The notes under the pieces were generated by a model. The model was not told the origin of the DNA. It saw only the letters and a list, made by a program, of their open reading frames with translations, and did not search any database. 64,000 bases of DNA from Paeniglutamicibacter cryotolerans. GTDB taxonomy: Bacteria; Actinomycetota; Actinomycetes; Actinomycetales; Micrococcaceae. The position numbers and the translations under genes are program-made. The stretch covers positions 1,984,001 through 2,048,000 of the forward strand of contig NZ_JACHVS010000001.1 in the NCBI RefSeq assembly GCF_014190875.1, in the 5' to 3' direction. Positions 63,208 to 64,000 of the stretch are shown piece by piece; position 1 is the stretch's first letter; each line of letters opens with the position of its first letter.

Positions 63208-64000
63208 CACCGTCCCGGCTAGCCACGTCCAGAACCAGCCCTGCCGGAAGTGAACTTGAGGGTGCTGGCCCCGGCGCCACAGTGACCGAGCGGATCGTGC
63301 GGCGGATTGCGGCCAACGAGGCCGAGTTGGTGGAATTGGCCTCGGCGCTGGTGGGCTTTGACACCACCACCCGCTCCGAAGACCACGAACCGGCCCGGGA
63401 AGAGGCCGCCCTGCAGCGGTTCCTGGCCGACCGGCTGGCGTCCATGGGTGCGGAAATCGATTTGTGGGAACCGGAGCCCGCCTCGCTTCCGGAGGCCCCC
63501 CAGATTCCGCAGGGCGCGACTTTTGCCGGACGACCTCAGCTGATCGCCCGTTTCCCCGGCCGTGGCTACGGTAAATCGGTGGTGCTCAATGGGCACATTG
63601 ACGTGGTTTCGGCCGAACCCCGTGGGCTGTGGGGGTCGGATCCTTTCACCGCCGTGGTGGAAGGCCGCCGGCTCATCGGACGCGGAACCTGCGACATGAA
63701 GGGCGGCATCGCGGCCATGGTCATGGCGATGGCCGCGCTGCAGGCCGAAGGCATCGAGCTTGCCGGCGACGTGCTGATCAATACCGTCACCGATGAGGAA
63801 ATCAACGGAGCCGGGACGGTCGCCTCGCTGGCCCGCGGGCTTCAGGCCGATTACGGAATCGTGCCCGAGCCCAGCGACCTTCGGCTGTGCACGTCCAACC
63901 GTGGAATCGTCGCGGGACGGATCACCTTCACCGGGCGGCCGGGCCATGCCGACATACCTCAACCGCATTGGCGCGACGGAGGCGCCGTTAACGCGATAGA
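63204..64000 (+). CDS. M20-family (ArgE/DapE) hydrolase, 5' part, canonical active site
   Basis: A zinc amidohydrolase cut by the right edge after 265 codons. It starts at GTG 63204 in a GTGA overlap with the permease stop. Active-site motifs are standard: VVLNGHIDVVS, GRGTCDMKGG, TVTDEEINGAGT with both glutamates, and IVPEPSDL. The start of the dimerisation domain is seen in GRPGHADIP. It probably removes an acyl group from, or opens, an intermediate of the compound imported by the NCS1 permease. It contrasts with the M20 protein at 54020-55210, whose catalytic box is changed. Confidence 0.9.
   Translation, partial: MTPSRLATSRTSPAGSELEGAGPGATVTERIVRRIAANEAELVELASALVGFDTTTRSEDHEPAREEAALQRFLADRLASMGAEIDLWEPEPASLPEAPQIPQGATFAGRPQLIARFPGRGYGKSVVLNGHIDVVSAEPRGLWGSDPFTAVVEGRRLIGRGTCDMKGGIAAMVMAMAALQAEGIELAGDVLINTVTDEEINGAGTVASLARGLQADYGIVPEPSDLRLCTSNRGIVAGRITFTGRPGHADIPQPHWRDGGAVNAI

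Noticed and set aside
1..64000. CRISPR arrays, tRNA or rRNA genes, phage genes
   Set aside because: No regularly spaced repeats, cloverleaf-like segments or phage structural genes were noticed on either strand.

Overview
The window reads as a high-GC Gram-positive (actinobacterial) chromosome, most likely an Arthrobacter-like member of the Micrococcaceae. The grounds are high-GC coding sequence with a strong G/C third-position bias, GGAG-type ribosome sites with ATG, GTG and TTG starts, many overlapping stop/start pairs (TAATG, ATGA, GTGA), and the kinds of proteins encoded. The genus is inferred, not proven. No rRNA, tRNA or CRISPR was seen. Almost everything is uptake plus catabolism of small sulfur-, nitrogen- or sugar-containing molecules, arranged as adjacent operons, each with its own regulator and transporter.

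Layout. Bases 1-325: 5' part of a type III polyketide synthase. 389-5925: a sulfur-acquisition locus, with a MetN/MetQ operon diverging from an SfnB-like flavin oxygenase, an NtaA/DszA-type FMN monooxygenase and MetI; a perfect 16-bp palindrome lies between them. 5972-7396: a pRiA4b ORF-3 family protein. 7494-19953: a divergent locus with a GntR regulator, two dehydrogenases and an alpha-ketoglutarate-semialdehyde dehydrogenase to the left, and a BMP-type nucleoside ABC importer, a cytidine-deaminase-like protein, a VOC protein, a XylX-like FAH-family dehydratase and an aldehyde dehydrogenase to the right. I read it as uptake of a nucleoside or pentose derivative followed by oxidative, non-phosphorylative breakdown to 2-oxoglutarate.

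20494-29203: a carnitine/betaine locus (Rieske oxygenase, BKACE cleavage enzyme, carnitine 3-dehydrogenase, TetR regulator, two SDRs, a two-domain VOC protein, BCCT carrier). Three copies of a 16-bp inverted repeat sit at its two promoter regions and look like one shared operator. 29599-49398: an amidohydrolase, two paralogous AraC regulators, a branched-chain-type ABC importer with a fused LivM-LivG, two near-duplicate GMC oxidoreductases around an Old Yellow Enzyme, and a fused kinase/PLP-lyase. Together they suggest catabolism of an amino alcohol. The two araC genes are split by a nested transposon: an IS21-family element (33846-36479) inside an ISL3-family element (32506-36554) that still has a perfect 8-bp target duplication.

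49551-51366: MarR-controlled MFS exporter with an operator-like inverted repeat. 51556-64000: a polar-amino-acid-type ABC importer with fused permease and ATPase, an M20 hydrolase with a degenerate active site, a LysR regulator, a two-component flavin monooxygenase (HpaC/HpaB type), DUF1028 protein, TetR regulator, aldehyde dehydrogenase, NCS1 permease and a second, canonical M20 hydrolase that runs off the right edge. This fits degradation of an N-heterocycle or similar nitrogen compound.
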